Part shown: piece after piece, positions 8,237 through 15,744 of the stretch
How the letters are laid out: every line of letters begins with the position of its first letter
Position numbering within the stretch: position 1 is the stretch's first letter
Source of the DNA: JASMHC01 sp964453855
Lineage (GTDB): Bacteria; Pseudomonadota; Alphaproteobacteria; Rhodobacterales; Rhodobacteraceae
Direction: 5' to 3'
NCBI GenBank assembly: GCA_964453855.1
Contig: CAYVRN010000021.1
Location: forward strand, 1-39,510
DNA length: 39,510 nucleotides
Made by a program: the position numbers and the translations under genes
Notes under the pieces: generated by a model
What the model saw: the letters and a program-made list of their open reading frames with translations, nothing else
Told to the model about the DNA's origin: nothing
Database searches by the model: none

Positions 8237-9265
8237 TTAATGAATACCTTCAATGACCTCGACGCCGCGTATGGCAAGTTTTCGGGCCATTCCGTCTAGC
8301 TCTGATGCGTTCGCGCCTGCCGCTGTTCCCAAAGCCACGCGGTCTGCGATGCCCACCCAGATGACCGAGAAGCGGAACAAGGCGAACGCTTTGTGGAACG
8401 TCGTGAGAGGAGCGCTGCCGGGATTTCGGGTCATGTAACGCGCAACAAATTCGTCCTCGGTGGGCAAACCCAAGGCCGCGAGGTCCAGCCCCAGAACCCC
8501 GCCGTATTCCTCCGGTGCTGTGTGCCACGCCAATACGCAGAACCCGAGATCGGCAAGCGGATGGCCGAGCGTGGATAGTTCCCAATCCAGGATTGCCGCC
8601 ACCTGCGGCACAGTCGGATAGAAAATCACATTTCCCATGCGGAAATCGCCATGCGCCAAGCTGACGGCTCCGTCATCTTCCGGTTGATTGGCGATCACCC
8701 AATCGCGCAGTCGGTCCAGTTCTGGAATTGGGTCATGCGGACTTTCTTCCCACTGTCGGGACCAGCGGGTGATCTGACGTTCGAAGTAATTTCCGGGCCT
8801 GCCGTAGTCACCCAGTCCGACTTCGTTGGGATTGACCGAATGCATCGCGGCCATCGCGTCCGCCAAACCCATCCAAAGGTTTTTACGCTCGGATGGGTCA
8901 GCTTCGAGAAGGGCACAGTTTTCAAAAACGCGACCCTCGATCCGCTCCATCAAATAGAAAGGCGTACCAATTACATTTGCATCGTCGTGGTACAGGATCG
9001 GACGTGCGATGGGGGCTGCCGTCGGATAAAGTGCGCTTTGCACGCGAAATTCGCGATCTACTGCATGAGCTCCTCGCAAGATCGGGCCATTCGGTTGTTT
9101 GCGCAGGACCATTTCCTGATCGCCGTAGGTTAGGAAGTAGGTCGGATTTGACTGACCACCCGAGATGCGATCCAGCTTAAATAAGTCCGAAGGTCCAAAC
9201 TTTGTGTTCAAAAACCCCCGCAGTTTTTGAGGATCAAAGTCCAATTCAGTACCTGTGTCCATCAT
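8237..9265 (-). CDS. APH-fold kinase, ACAD10/LvaA-like (hydroxyacyl-CoA kinase candidate)
   Basis: 342 residues of the aminoglycoside phosphotransferase fold. Motifs: SGGQSNPTY nucleotide loop (35-43), Brenner motif HGDFRMGN with catalytic D207, and metal-binding DWEL (D227) followed by GHPLADL. The ATG overlaps the stop of the acyl-CoA dehydrogenase gene (ATGA), so the pair is coupled. Kinases of this type coupled to an ACAD-family protein include human ACAD10/11 and the LvaA-LvaC pair of Pseudomonas putida, which phosphorylate 4-hydroxyacyl-CoA and then eliminate phosphate. By analogy this enzyme probably phosphorylates a hydroxyacyl-CoA, not an antibiotic. Substrate unproven. Confidence 0.85.
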   Translation of the reverse strand: MMDTGTELDFDPQKLRGFLNTKFGPSDLFKLDRISGGQSNPTYFLTYGDQEMVLRKQPNGPILRGAHAVDREFRVQSALYPTAAPIARPILYHDDANVIGTPFYLMERIEGRVFENCALLEADPSERKNLWMGLADAMAAMHSVNPNEVGLGDYGRPGNYFERQITRWSRQWEESPHDPIPELDRLRDWVIANQPEDDGAVSLAHGDFRMGNVIFYPTVPQVAAILDWELSTLGHPLADLGFCVLAWHTAPEEYGGVLGLDLAALGLPTEDEFVARYMTRNPGSAPLTTFHKAFALFRFSVIWVGIADRVALGTAAGANASELDGMARKLAIRGVEVIEGIH

Positions 9266-10470
9266 TCTTCAGATTGCCATTTCCAAAAATCACGGCCTTC
9301 TTTCTCGACGTTACGGTGCAGCACCATCTTATGAACTTCGTCCGCACCGTCCACCAGACGCGCCTGGCGGGCATAGCGGTAGATCCACTCAAGTGGCGTG
9401 TCCTTGGAATAACCCCGCGCCCCGTTGATCTGAATGGCGGTATCTGCTGCCTTGTGCAGCAGATTGGCGACATGAACTTTCGCCATCGACACTTCTTTGC
9501 GGGCATAACTGCCGCGATCCAGCTCCCACGCGGCCTTCATCACCAGCAAGCGACCGATCTCGATCTGCATTGCCAGATCACCGATCATCATCTGGACGCT
9601 TTCCCGTTTCGACAGGCGCTCGCCAAAAGCAAAGCGGTTCTGAGCGTATTCGGTGGCGATTTCGACACAGCGCTTGGACAGGCCTAGCCACCGCATGCAG
9701 TGGGTCAGACGTGCAGGCCCCAAGCGGATTTGAGTAAGCTTCAGCCCATCGCCTTCTTCCATCAAAAGGTTCTCGGCCGGAATTTCCATATCCTCATAGA
9801 CCACTTCACAATGGCCGCCATGCTCTTCGGGGCCCATGATGGGGATGCGGCGATCGATACGAAAGCCAGGTTCATCCTTGGTATGTAGGAAAGCGGACAG
9901 ACCTTTGCGTGGATCATCCGAGGTACGCGCAATCAAAATAAAGTGGTCGCTGTCTTCAGCACCTGTGATGAACCACTTGCGACCGCGAATGACATATTTG
10001 TCTCCTTTCCTGGTCGCCTTCGTCAGCATCATTCCCCCTGGATCCGAACCCGATCCGGGGGCCGGTTCCGTCATCACAAAGGCTGATCTCACATCACCTC
10101 GCACAATTGGCTGCAACCATTTCTCTTTCTGAGCTGCGGTCGCAACCTTTTCGAGAACCATCATGTTGCCGTCATCAGGGGCGGCCGAATTGAATGCCAC
10201 CGGTCCAAATATCGAGCGATTCATCTCTTCATAGCAAACCGCCATGCCCACTTTGCCAAGCCCCTGCCCGCCAGTTTCCTTTTGAAGCTGAAGACACCAG
10301 AGACCTTCTGCGCGGGCTTTATCGCGCAAATGCCCCAGAACATCCGTGCGAATGTTTTCATGGGGGTCATAGTTCGCACGATCCGCTTCCAAAGGAATGA
10401 TTTCGTCTTCAACAAACCGAGCAATGCGCGCGCGGTAGTCTTCGATTTCGGGGGAAATGGTAAAGTCCAT
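9262..10470 (-). CDS. Acyl-CoA dehydrogenase family protein, ACAD11/LvaC-like
   Basis: 402 residues, full-length ACAD fold. FAD/substrate motifs FVMTEPAPGSGSDPGG and RGRKWFITGAED are clear. The usual catalytic Glu of YEGT motifs is Asp here (D374 in RLVDGADEVH), as I recall for ACAD10/11-type proteins. With the coupled kinase this suggests conversion of a phosphorylated hydroxyacyl-CoA to an enoyl-CoA. GGAGGG lies just upstream of the ATG, between it and the stop of an SDR remnant at 10480. It is cytoplasmic and would feed beta-oxidation. A plain acyl-CoA dehydrogenase remains possible. Confidence 0.85.
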   Translation of the reverse strand: MDFTISPEIEDYRARIARFVEDEIIPLEADRANYDPHENIRTDVLGHLRDKARAEGLWCLQLQKETGGQGLGKVGMAVCYEEMNRSIFGPVAFNSAAPDDGNMMVLEKVATAAQKEKWLQPIVRGDVRSAFVMTEPAPGSGSDPGGMMLTKATRKGDKYVIRGRKWFITGAEDSDHFILIARTSDDPRKGLSAFLHTKDEPGFRIDRRIPIMGPEEHGGHCEVVYEDMEIPAENLLMEEGDGLKLTQIRLGPARLTHCMRWLGLSKRCVEIATEYAQNRFAFGERLSKRESVQMMIGDLAMQIEIGRLLVMKAAWELDRGSYARKEVSMAKVHVANLLHKAADTAIQINGARGYSKDTPLEWIYRYARQARLVDGADEVHKMVLHRNVEKEGRDFWKWQSEE

Positions 10471-10479
10471 GAGACCCTC

Positions 10480-10590
10480 CTACAGTGATGATACAAGGTG
10501 GCCTTGGTCGACCACTATTTCGGTTGCGGTCACAGGTTCACTGTCATCCGATGCCAAAAGCAAGCGCGAACCGTCCAGATGAACCATCTG
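10480..10590 (-). pseudogene. C-terminal remnant of a short-chain dehydrogenase (SDR)
   Basis: About 35 residues ending at TAG 10482-10480: LLLASDDSEPVTATEIVVDQG matches in short form the classical SDR tail (FLASDDS..VTG.E.VVDGG). The Rossmann and catalytic parts are absent. The stop lies 9 bp before the ACAD start, so an SDR originally led this operon, as LvaD does in lva-type clusters. Confidence 0.65.
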
Positions 10591-11303
10591 CCCCAACCGA
10601 CGTTGCGGCACTTATATTTTGGATTACTTCACAAAAGAACTCTCAAACTGCAGACGACAACGCTTGTCTATACGCACGTATCCCATGCTTCCCATCACTA
10701 GTTTACGCTCCCTCAGAAGGATCGCGTTCATGTGGCCTCCAGCCAACGGTTCAACGCTGCATTGGATTCGTCCGGTTAAGTTTACGGTCACGCCGGAAAA
10801 AATTCAGGTATTGAACCGGGTTTATGGGGTTCCCACTTCAATAACCATGTCGGAATACAGAGATTTTTGAATTCGGATTAGCTGTCTATTGGTCTGATTG
10901 ATTGCTCATATAGATATAAGTCCCATTCAAAAGTTTGGGGTAACTACAAATAAATGAGGTGATTTCGCGCTTTCAAAAGCCAGCGCTAGGGCGTTTGAAG
11001 TGTTTTGATGCCCTGCCGCGGTCAATCTTCGGAACGGTCGGTAGTGCCAATACGATACTGCTCTTTTCATCGACGATGCAGTGATTGCCTCAAAGTTTGG
11101 GCCAAGACATCTAAAAGCCTCGAAACGCGGTAGCAATCGACAAATAAGCCTGAAGAAGTACTTATTTTGCTACGCATCAACTCGCTCAGTTTAAGAAGAC
11201 ACTCCCCTACGCTCTATAAGTGTGATTTCACGGAAAAAAGGGGATCAACTTTGCATACCGGCTCTCAGAACTGCCGCCACGCATCATTGCAGTTGCTGAA
11301 TGC
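10591..11303. other. Long stretch without a recognisable gene
   Basis: About 710 bp with only short frames on either strand and no conserved motif that I can identify. The sequence is more AT-rich than its surroundings. It separates the truncated SDR from the DeoR regulator, so it may hold worn-down mobile DNA; no inverted-repeat ends or transposase motifs were seen. Confidence 0.5.
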
Positions 11304-11327
11304 TTTCGTTTTTTGGTAAGAACGAAA
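11304..11327. promoter_or_regulatory. Inverted-repeat operator upstream of deoR-type gene
   Basis: TTTCGTT (11304-11310) and AACGAAA (11321-11327), perfect 7-bp arms with a 10-bp spacer, ending 14 bp before the DeoR start codon. Spacing and TTTCGTT half-sites fit a DeoR-family operator, so autoregulation is likely. AACGAAA occurs again at 12165-12171 in front of the catabolic operon. Confidence 0.55.
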
Positions 11328-11341
11328 ATAAGGGTGATGAA

Positions 11342-12112
11342 ATGAGACTGACTGGCAACACTGCTTCGCGGCAAACATCTATACTCAAACATCTTCAGGA
11401 GCATGGTCGTGCAACTGTAGATGAGTTGGTCGAGTTGCTTCACGCGACACCCCAAACAATCAGAAAAGATCTAACATCTCTTGAGAAAAGTAACCAACTG
11501 TCCAGGTTCCACGGCGGAGCTTCCCTTTTGGGAGGTTCGGAGTATACCGGCTTCTCGGCTCGGCAAGAGATCGCTCGTGAAGAGAAAGAGGCCATTGGAC
11601 GAAAGGTTTCTTCACTTATCCCCAACAATTCGTCGCTGATTATCAACTCAGGCACAACAACGTTGGCCGCTGCCCGGTATCTTGAGCATCATGTCGGCCT
11701 GAAGATCGTTACAGATTCAGTCTCATTATCCAATGAAATAAAAGGATTTATTGGTGCCGAGGTCATGGTTCCCGGAGGGGTCGTGAGAAAGTCTGATGGT
11801 GCAATACTTGGAGAAGCGGCCGTTGATTTCATCCGTCAGTTTCGTGTGGACACTGCAATAATCGGCGCTGCTGCGATTGCTTCTGATGGTTCGTTTCTTG
11901 ATTTTGACCTTCGTGAAGTGTCGATCGTGAGGGCAATCATCGAGAATGCGCGGACGGTGATTCTGGCGGTGGATAGCATGAAGTTCGGCAGGGCTGCTCC
12001 GGTTTGTGTGGGGAACATTGATCAGGTTGACGTCTTAGTGACAGATTCGGCCTGCCCAGAAGCATTGGAAAAGCTTTGTAAAACAGCAGGCGTCAGACTT
12101 TTAAAAGCCTAA
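11342..12112 (+). CDS. DeoR/GlpR-family transcriptional regulator of the sulfosugar-type operon
   Basis: 256 residues. N-terminal DeoR winged helix: RQTSILKHLQEHG, VDELVELL and the recognition helix in TPQTIRKDLTSLE (residues about 8-55), followed by RFHGGA. The C-terminal DeoRC sugar-phosphate sensor contains NSGTTTLAAARYL and DLREVSIVRAIIENA. The ATG at 11342 is preceded by AAGGG; an earlier ATG at 11300 would place the operator inside the coding region. It most likely represses the downstream catabolic operon and is released by a phosphorylated intermediate, possibly sulfofructose phosphate (inference from context). Confidence 0.85.
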   Translation: MRLTGNTASRQTSILKHLQEHGRATVDELVELLHATPQTIRKDLTSLEKSNQLSRFHGGASLLGGSEYTGFSARQEIAREEKEAIGRKVSSLIPNNSSLIINSGTTTLAAARYLEHHVGLKIVTDSVSLSNEIKGFIGAEVMVPGGVVRKSDGAILGEAAVDFIRQFRVDTAIIGAAAIASDGSFLDFDLREVSIVRAIIENARTVILAVDSMKFGRAAPVCVGNIDQVDVLVTDSACPEALEKLCKTAGVRLLKA

Positions 12113-12127
12113 TTATGCAGGAGTCTA

Positions 12128-12171
12128 TTGACTTATTGGTTCGCAAAAACACTATTAAGAAAATAACGAAA
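12128..12171 (+). promoter_or_regulatory. Candidate promoter and DeoR half-site before the catabolic operon
   Basis: TTGACT at 12128-12133 with a TATTAA at 12153-12158 (19-bp spacing, longer than ideal; CACTAT at 12150 gives 16 bp). AACGAAA at 12165-12171 copies one half of the operator in front of the DeoR gene and would overlap the transcription start. Weak but consistent with DeoR control. Confidence 0.3.
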
Positions 12172-12219
12172 CTATAAACGCAATTTCAGACAGTATGGAT
12201 GCACAAGGGAGGAATCCAA

Positions 12220-12442
12220 TGTTGACGCCGTTACGCCCCTTGAGGGGGGCGGACTTTCTTCTGTTTCAGTGCAATTCGAACGGACAAGACTGGCGTCTGG
12301 ATATGACATTGAGCCGACCATCTTCACGGATCGAGAAGTGAGCGAAATTGTGGCATTCTTTCAAGCCTTGACCGGAACGCAGCCGATCAAAGGGCGGTTG
12401 GGCCGTCCTGCATTGGTGTCCAGTGGATTAGAGGTTAATTGA
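12220..12442 (+). pseudogene. Rearranged operon head: orphan start plus C-terminal remnant of cytochrome c peroxidase-like gene
   Basis: GGGAGGAA and an ATG at 12220 form a strong translation start, but that frame stops after 40 codons. In another frame, about 12240-12442 encodes a tail resembling di-heme cytochrome c peroxidases: SGYDIEPTIFTDREV, EIVAFFQALTG, then GRLGRPALVSSGLEVN, stop. The stop overlaps the kinase start (TGATG). The likely history is loss of the original first gene, with its start now fused to the tail of an unrelated gene. It could also be a short real leader peptide, which I consider less likely. Confidence 0.5.
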
Positions 12443-13326
12443 TGACCAGAATTCTCGTTGTCGGTAGTGCTGTCGTTGATTTTGTTTTTGCCACGGATCA
12501 ACTGCCCACAGAGGCGCGGAAATACCGCGCTTCTAAAGCCGATGTTGTCGGCGGTGGATGCGCAGCAAATGCGGCGGTCGCCATAGCGAGGCTTGGGGGC
12601 AAAGCCACATTGGGCGCACGATTGGGACAGGACCAACTGGGAGATCTGGTCTTGGGTGATCTTATCCAAGAGGGCGTAGATATCTCGCTTGTGCAACGTG
12701 CCGAGGGTGGCGTTTCCTCGTTCAGTTCGATCTATGTCGACAGTCAAGGAGAACGCCAGTTGATGAATTTCCGCGGCTCGGGTCTTTGCGAAGCCGTGGA
12801 CTGGGTGGCGGAAACCCCTGAAATCGACGCTGTACTTGCTGATACCCGCTGGCCCGAGGCGTCACTAGCTGCGCTGAAGCTGGCACGCGAGAGAAATATA
12901 CCAGGGATTCTAGATGGAGAACCTCCCGTTGATCGCCGTTTATTGGACTATGCCTCGCATGTGGCGTTTTCGCGCGACGGGCTTTTGTCACTAACTTCGG
13001 ACACTGATCTAAGGGCTGGTCTGGCCAAGCTATCTTCAGATTATGACGCTTGGGTATGTGTCACAGACGGCGAGCATGGCACCTATTTTGGACGCCGGGA
13101 AAATATCAACCACATTCCTGCGTTTTCTGTCGATGTGGTGGATACCCTCGGAGCAGGAGACGTCTGGCACGGAGCGTTTGCTTTGGCGCTTGCGGAAAAC
13201 TTTGAAGATATCGCGGCCGTACGTTTTGCAAACGCCGCTGCCGCACTGAAATGCACCACTTTTGGCGGCCGAAGGGGCTGCCCCGACCGAAACACGGTCG
13301 AGTCATTTTTAAAGGAGACACTCTGA
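12442..13326 (+). CDS. PfkB-family sugar kinase, YihV/SqiK-like sulfofructose kinase candidate
   Basis: 294 residues. Ribokinase fold with GGG substrate loop (37-39) and the C-terminal DTLGAGDVWHGA motif holding the catalytic Asp. It resembles E. coli YihV throughout: LPTE.RKY, VLAD.RW, AAALKCT..GGR. From memory of the YihV structural work, the sulfonate of sulfofructose is contacted by K27, N109 and R138; here K27, N109 and R136 fall at the aligned positions. I infer 6-deoxy-6-sulfofructose to its 1-phosphate, using ATP. The ATG at 12442 overlaps the preceding stop and GAGG lies upstream. The next gene overlaps in the same way. A kinase for another keto sugar is the alternative. Confidence 0.8.
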   Translation: MTRILVVGSAVVDFVFATDQLPTEARKYRASKADVVGGGCAANAAVAIARLGGKATLGARLGQDQLGDLVLGDLIQEGVDISLVQRAEGGVSSFSSIYVDSQGERQLMNFRGSGLCEAVDWVAETPEIDAVLADTRWPEASLAALKLARERNIPGILDGEPPVDRRLLDYASHVAFSRDGLLSLTSDTDLRAGLAKLSSDYDAWVCVTDGEHGTYFGRRENINHIPAFSVDVVDTLGAGDVWHGAFALALAENFEDIAAVRFANAAAALKCTTFGGRRGCPDRNTVESFLKETL

Positions 13327-14351
13327 TGGATCTTTCCCCCGGTAAGCTTTGGGGCCTGCGACGCATGGCTGACGAAAAAGGTATTTTTAAGATGACGGCA
13401 GTCGATCAACGTCCGCCGATCAAGGGGCCGATTGCTGCGCATTTGGGTGTAGAGCAAGCCCCTTGGGAAGAGGTAGCCCGCTTTAAGCGGTTGCTCGTTG
13501 AAACGCTGCAAGCCGATAGCACGGCGATGCTACTTGACCCGCATTATGCTGTTCCCCACGCGATCGATGCATTCTCTCCGAAAAAGGGCTTGATCGTTAC
13601 ACTTGAGGACAGCCTATTCCGCGAAACGGACGGCGGGCGTTATAGCTCGGATATTGATGATTGGTCTGTTGAAAAGATCAAACGGATGGGTGGGGACGCC
13701 GTTAAGGTTCTGGCGTGGTACCGTCCCGATGCGGGTAAAGAGGTCAACATAGCCCAACAGGATTATGTAAAACGCATAGGAGAGGAGTGTGCGCGTTACG
13801 ACATTCCGTTTCTATTTGAGCTACTTGTATACCCTCTTGCCAAAGATGCGCATCAGACGAAAGAGTATGTCGAAATGCAAGGCAAGAAGGCTGATGATGT
13901 TCTTGCGTCGGTCGAAGAATTTGCAAAACCCGATTACGGCGTTGATGTATTCAAGCTTGAAAGCCCCGTGAACGCGGCCGATGCTGATGGCTCCTCGGCG
14001 GTTCAGGCAGTATTCGACGAAATGGGTCGATTGGCAGGGCGTCCTTGGGTCATGCTGTCGGCTGGGGCAGGCAAGCCTGAATTTCGTGCTGTTCTGGAAC
14101 ATGCTTTCGCTGCCGGAGCTTCAGGTTTTCTGGCAGGCCGAGCAATTTGGCTGGATTCATTTAAGTCCTATCCCGACTGGGATGCAATCCGCAGCGGACT
14201 TGAGGGCGAAGCATCGGCTTATATGGCGGAAATCTGCAAGCTCGCCGATGAAAAAGCTATGAGCTGGAGCGCGCACAATTGTTTCGGTGCAAGCGGCGCG
14301 TCTTTAACGCCTGCGACTGCCGAGTTCCGCCATGTTTATCAGGGGTTCTGA
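13326..14351 (+). CDS. LacD/YihT-family class I aldolase (sulfofructose-1-phosphate aldolase candidate)
   Basis: 341 residues, somewhat longer than YihT (about 290). TIM-barrel aldolase of the tagatose-1,6-bisphosphate/YihT family: FKMTAVDQRPP near the N-terminus, FELLVYPL, probable Schiff-base lysine K210 in VDVFKLESP, and GASGFLAGRAIW (R272) near the phosphate/sulfonate end. Proposed reaction: sulfofructose 1-phosphate to DHAP and 3-sulfolactaldehyde; tagatose or fructose bisphosphate are other possible substrates. AAAGGAG precedes the start, which overlaps the kinase stop (TGATG). It is the second gene of the operon. The family is clear, the sulfosugar substrate is inferred from the kinase beside it. 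Confidence 0.8.
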   Translation: MDLSPGKLWGLRRMADEKGIFKMTAVDQRPPIKGPIAAHLGVEQAPWEEVARFKRLLVETLQADSTAMLLDPHYAVPHAIDAFSPKKGLIVTLEDSLFRETDGGRYSSDIDDWSVEKIKRMGGDAVKVLAWYRPDAGKEVNIAQQDYVKRIGEECARYDIPFLFELLVYPLAKDAHQTKEYVEMQGKKADDVLASVEEFAKPDYGVDVFKLESPVNAADADGSSAVQAVFDEMGRLAGRPWVMLSAGAGKPEFRAVLEHAFAAGASGFLAGRAIWLDSFKSYPDWDAIRSGLEGEASAYMAEICKLADEKAMSWSAHNCFGASGASLTPATAEFRHVYQGF

Positions 14352-14358
14352 AGAGATC

Positions 14359-15741
14359 ATGAAACTGGGCATACTCCCCTTGGGTCGTCCGACCTTTGAC
14401 GTTGAATTTGCAGAAGCTAATCTTGGTGCAATGTTAAACGTTCTAAAAGCAACCGGACATGAAATCGTCGGTCCGCAAACACTGCTTTTCGACGAGGCGT
14501 CCACGCTTGATGCAATTTCCGTAATAAAAGCTGCGGATGTCGATCAGGTATTGATCCTTCAAGTAACCTTTACCGATGCTGCTTTAACGGTCACCATCGG
14601 GCAGACTTTCGATCTGCCTCTTTTGATCTGGGCCATTCCCGAACCAAGGATCGGCGGACGGCTGCGATTGAATTCTTTTTGCGGCCTGAATCTTGCGTCT
14701 CATGCGCTTGGGCTGAACGATCGAGCATTTTCGTGGATGTACTGCGATCCTGAAAAACACGCAGGCTCCGATCTTGCCGATCTGCTTGCTGGCAAGCGTT
14801 CCGCTGGCAAGCTGGTATCTGATGATGTTCCAGCGGTATCAGATGCAGGCCGTCAAATAACCGAGGCTATTAAAGGCAAGCGAATTGCGCGGGTTGGTGA
14901 GCATCCGGTTGGTTTTGATACCTGTGCTTATGACGGTCCGAAGCTGAAAGCACTAGCAGGCGTTGAAGTTGATGCATTGTCGCTGGATCAGTTGTTTGAC
15001 GCTGCCCGCGCAGCTCCACATGAAACCGCCGAGGCCTTGCGTGTAGAAGTCGCCAAGCAGGTCAGCGGAATAGATGATGTGGACCAGACCGAATTGAACC
15101 GTTCGCTCCGGCTGAAATCCGGTTTGGATAGCCTGAAAGCCAATGGCGGTTACGATGCATTTGCCATTCGATGCTGGCCCGAAACCTTTACCGAATACGG
15201 CGGAGCCGTTTGCGGGCCTGCCTCTATGATGGGCGAGGGCCGAGTACCCTGCGCGTGTGAGGCGGATGTCTATGGGGCACTGACTCAATTGATATTGATG
15301 CAGGCGGCGGATGCTCCGGTGTTTCTGACGGATCTTGTGGACATGGATTCCAGCGACAATACGGGAGTCGTTTGGCACTGCGGACAAGCCCCAATGTCGA
15401 TGCGCGACCCCGAGGGACCTTCTGAAGCGACAATCCACACCAACCGCAAACAGCCGTTGCTTTATCAGTTCACGCTCAAACCAGGACCAGTTACCTTGAT
15501 GCGGATATCGCAGGCGCATAACAGACCTCAGATGATACTGAGCTACGGTGAAATGCTTCGGCGTCCTATGGCATTCACCGGAACTTCAGGTGTCGTTCGT
15601 TTCGAACGCGATGCAGAGACCGTTTTGAACGACATTATTGCCTCTGGTCTGGAACACCATATGGCGCTTGCTTACGGCGATCACCGCCCTGCCCTGCGTG
15701 GCGTCGCAGGTGCGTTGGGACTTCCTCTTCTGGAGATTTAG
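14359..15741 (+). CDS. L-fucose/L-arabinose isomerase-like protein (sulfoquinovose isomerase candidate)
   Basis: 460 residues. Two-domain fold of the L-fucose/arabinose isomerase superfamily (COG2407): an N-terminal region starting MKLGILPLGRPTFD and a C-terminal part with GEGRVPCACEADVYGAL, which includes the Glu/Asp residues expected to bind the catalytic divalent metal, plus FLTDLVD. It would interconvert an aldose and a ketose; in this operon the gap to fill is sulfoquinovose to sulfofructose. Fucose-isomerase-like enzymes serve that step in some sulfoglycolysis pathways (SqvD-type), but I am not certain how close those are to this protein. The ATG at 14359 lies 7 bp after the aldolase stop with GAAGAG upstream. 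Confidence 0.75.
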   Translation: MKLGILPLGRPTFDVEFAEANLGAMLNVLKATGHEIVGPQTLLFDEASTLDAISVIKAADVDQVLILQVTFTDAALTVTIGQTFDLPLLIWAIPEPRIGGRLRLNSFCGLNLASHALGLNDRAFSWMYCDPEKHAGSDLADLLAGKRSAGKLVSDDVPAVSDAGRQITEAIKGKRIARVGEHPVGFDTCAYDGPKLKALAGVEVDALSLDQLFDAARAAPHETAEALRVEVAKQVSGIDDVDQTELNRSLRLKSGLDSLKANGGYDAFAIRCWPETFTEYGGAVCGPASMMGEGRVPCACEADVYGALTQLILMQAADAPVFLTDLVDMDSSDNTGVVWHCGQAPMSMRDPEGPSEATIHTNRKQPLLYQFTLKPGPVTLMRISQAHNRPQMILSYGEMLRRPMAFTGTSGVVRFERDAETVLNDIIASGLEHHMALAYGDHRPALRGVAGALGLPLLEI

Positions 15742-15744
15742 ACG

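Noticed and set aside
10619..10870. 83-codon plus-strand frame in the gene-poor region
   Set aside because: No ribosome-binding site or motif, and codon use looks random.
13326..14351. Simple reading as a tagatose/galactitol pathway aldolase
   Set aside because: Possible by family alone, but the operon lacks other tagatose genes and the kinase carries YihV-like sulfonate residues.
14953..15519. 188-codon open frame antisense to the isomerase-like gene
   Set aside because: No recognisable motif; explained as a shadow of the GC-rich real gene.
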